Positions 63,443 to 64,000 of a stretch of 64,000 bases of DNA are shown piece after piece. The number at the start of each line of letters is the position of its first letter. Position 1 is the first letter of the stretch. A program made the position numbers and the translations under genes. This DNA is from Methylobacterium mesophilicum (GTDB lineage: Bacteria; Pseudomonadota; Alphaproteobacteria; Rhizobiales; Beijerinckiaceae). The DNA is taken from contig NZ_BPQU01000009.1 in assembly GCF_022179445.1 (NCBI RefSeq), positions 1 to 64,000 on the forward strand. The letters run 5' to 3'. The notes under the pieces are model-generated. The model had not been told where the DNA came from, did not search any database, and worked only from the letters and a program-made list of their open reading frames with translations.

Positions 63443-64000
63443 GCGCGGCTTCCGAACGCGGTTTCGGAGGCGCCTGCGAGCGCAGGCCGCTTCCCGCGCC
63501 GGGGCCTGTGGATCTCCGCGGCCGGTGGGATGGTGCGTGGTGTGACCTTGCGGTTTGCGCTTGGCACCCGCCAGCGCAGTCCGGCCCGTTGCTGACCGAC
63601 CCGGTCCGCAACGGGCCGGTGCCCGCCGTTTCCCAGTATGAGAAGGTCGCCGGCGGCTTGGCCACCGGGGCGACCGCCGCCCGATGGTGCCGCGCGGCAA
63701 ACCGCAAGACGGCGGCCGGGCGCAGTTCCACGTCCTCTACGCATCGCGCTCGCCCGCGCCGAACCGGCATCCACGTTGCCGGCGAGCGGCTGGGGTCGGA
63801 GCGGGTCCGCCCCGATGGGACGCCCCGACTCGGGCCCTCATGCGCCGGGCTCGATCGGTGACGCGGAGACGCCAGCCGCCTCCCGGCAGCGGGTCGGCCA
63901 CCGTTCCGATCCGTCGGGCTGCACGGGCTGTCTCGCGACGCGGCCTGCCTCGCCAGCATCGGCAGCGCGCCGCATCCGGAAGCGCCCCCTCGCAGTCGCG
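63443..64000. other. Intergenic to window end, no feature recognised
   Basis: Several long open frames exist here because of high GC, but none has protein-like composition, a ribosome site or a recognisable motif. A hairpin-rich stretch at 63570-63620 (GGCCCGTTGC/GCAACGGGCC) could be the terminator of the GH16 gene. Confidence 0.4.

Overview
The window looks like chromosome of a high-GC alphaproteobacterium, most likely Methylobacterium or a close relative (inference). The grounds are GC-rich coding DNA, a MucR-type regulator, an alphaproteobacterial porin, a hemD / mitofilin-like / HemY-like block and a DUF47-PiT phosphate pair.

Bases 1-14696 are ordinary chromosome: an HxlR regulator divergent from two oxidoreductases; a response regulator-histidine kinase pair divergent from a small exported protein, with a palindromic site between them; an ABC exporter; an aldose-1-epimerase-like protein; the haem block; a Nudix hydrolase; and tRNA-Thr(GGT).

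Bases 14697-55695 form a genomic island of about 41 kb inserted in tRNA-Thr. The last 48 bases of the tRNA gene (14649-14696) recur exactly at 55648-55695, and a full-length tyrosine integrase lies just inside the right copy. The right end is the element's own machinery: integrase, two AlpA-like DNA-binding proteins, a Crp-like regulator, a primase-polymerase/helicase, a candidate iteron-type origin (48792-48949), and three copies of the palindrome GTACG-TTT-CGTAC, one of them touching the attachment repeat. This resembles a satellite-like integrative element; I see no conjugation genes. The left end, next to the tRNA, carries a tight three-gene operon (14941-19451): a winged-helix-like protein, an SMC/Rad50-like ATPase with two CxxC knuckles, and a large protein ending in a PD-(D/E)XK nuclease domain. 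This is the best candidate for an undescribed system, probably anti-phage or anti-plasmid defence.

The middle of the island is cargo and debris: a solute-binding protein pseudogene, an IS5-family element broken by two REP-like hairpins, a periplasmic thiol/sulfur operon with a divergent Crp/Fnr regulator, a cupin-LysR pair, an RND pump with its own two-component system, a porin, and IS5, IS3, IS21 and IS481 remnants.

Bases 55696-64000 return to chromosome: small membrane or exported proteins, a TonB-like protein, the DUF47-PiT pair and a GH16 glycoside hydrolase with a very long Ala/Thr/Ser/Pro-rich tail.
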